Assembly (NCBI GenBank): GCA_943912835.1
Contig: CALTVJ010000046.1
Span: 1-15,363 of the forward strand
Length of the DNA: 15,363 nt
Direction: 5' to 3'
Origin: an uncultured Porphyromonas sp.
GTDB taxonomy: Bacteria; Bacteroidota; Bacteroidia; Bacteroidales; Porphyromonadaceae
Part shown: positions 15,191 to 15,363 of the stretch, one piece after another
How positions within the stretch are numbered: position 1 is the stretch's first letter
Layout: each line of letters starts with the position of its first letter
The notes under the pieces: generated by a model
Told to the model about the DNA's origin: nothing
The model's database searches: none
The model's input: only the letters and a program-made list of their open reading frames with translations
Program-made: the position numbers and the translations under genes

Positions 15191-15296
15191 GGAGTCTACT
15201 TTTTGAGTTCATCACAATTAAATATATCTAGAGGGGTGATGAGCTATGTGTACTATTAAGTAGCAAGGCTACGATATAAGTAGACAATAGAACGAA
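15191..15296 (-). promoter_or_regulatory. Riboswitch expression-platform leader of thiS
   Basis: This leader links the aptamer to the thiS start. AAGUAGAC next to the start (15201 to 15194) can pair over 8 bp with GUCUACUU (15285 to 15278). A second copy of CUACUU (15263 to 15258) can pair with the same AAGUAG, but it overlaps a small hairpin GUAGC-CUU-GCUAC (15272 to 15260). The pairings exclude each other, as in a switching platform. No stem followed by a U run is seen, which favours control of translation over termination. The switching model is an inference. Confidence 0.4.
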
Positions 15297-15363
15297 CTAT
15301 CTTTCCTTACGCCAGCATTATCTGGATCAAGTAAAGGGTATAATCTCAGCCGTTTGTCCTCTT
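15297..15363 (-). promoter_or_regulatory. TPP riboswitch aptamer (THI element), 5' end cut by window edge
   Basis: The minus strand shows the conserved THI-box core: CTGAGA (15349 to 15344), then ATACCC, then TGATCCAGATAATGCTGGCG and the closing AAGGAAAGAT. These correspond to the pyrimidine-binding T-loop, the end of P2, the P4/L5 pyrophosphate-binding arm and the 3' side of P1. The 5' half of P1/P2 (the GGGG side) lies beyond the right edge. It binds thiamine pyrophosphate and should shut down the whole thiS-thiF unit when TPP is plentiful. The promoter is outside the window. Confidence 0.93.

Noticed and set aside
1..15363. CRISPR arrays, insertion sequences, tRNA or rRNA genes
   Set aside because: No regularly spaced repeats, transposase-like proteins, terminal inverted repeats with target duplications, or cloverleaf folds were recognised.

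Overview
The window looks like chromosomal DNA of an anaerobic Bacteroidales bacterium, most probably Porphyromonas or a close relative. Three things point there: a bacterial V-type ATPase operon in the Bacteroidetes order A-B-D-I-K, a FimA/Mfa1-type fimbrillin lipoprotein of the Porphyromonas/Bacteroides kind, and a Bacteroidales-style thiamine operon with ThiH and a TPP riboswitch. Genes lack obvious Shine-Dalgarno sequences, and the best promoter match is of the Bacteroidetes TAnnTTTG type. The genus is inferred from protein style, not from a marker gene.

Layout. Bases 1-408 are AT-rich and hold no gene that I can support. Bases 409-6618 are a leftward V-ATPase unit read atpA, atpB, atpD, atpI, atpK, ending in a very long hairpin (409-470). 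The central stalk D, catalytic A3B3 head, membrane stator I and rotor ring K are present. The peripheral-stalk subunit E and the small C-like subunit usually found upstream of atpA are not here. The rotor subunit keeps the ligand set known to bind Na+ in Enterococcus hirae NtpK, so the machine is probably Na+-coupled. A 231-bp divergent spacer (6588-6818) carries a perfect 18-bp palindrome and leads into a solitary rightward fimbrillin lipoprotein gene (6819-8261). A bidirectional terminator (8442-8486) separates it from the convergent thiamine unit.

The thiamine unit (8532-15363, leftward) starts with a TPP riboswitch cut by the right edge, then runs thiS, thiC, a three-domain fusion, thiG, thiH, thiF. 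ThiC makes the pyrimidine (HMP-P). ThiF, ThiS, ThiG and ThiH make the thiazole. The fusion joins a TenI/ThiE-like domain, a ThiD kinase and a full ThiE synthase, so it may tautomerise the thiazole, phosphorylate the pyrimidine and couple the two. Final phosphorylation to TPP (ThiL or thiamine pyrophosphokinase) and the sulfur-donating desulfurase are not in the window.

Most of the window is conventional. The points most worth a second look are the three-domain thiamine fusion with its TenI-like N-terminus, the V-ATPase unit with no stalk-E gene, a ThiF with no zinc or catalytic cysteines, a hairpin at the atpB stop codon, the palindrome before the fimbrillin gene, and mutually exclusive pairings around the thiS start below the riboswitch.
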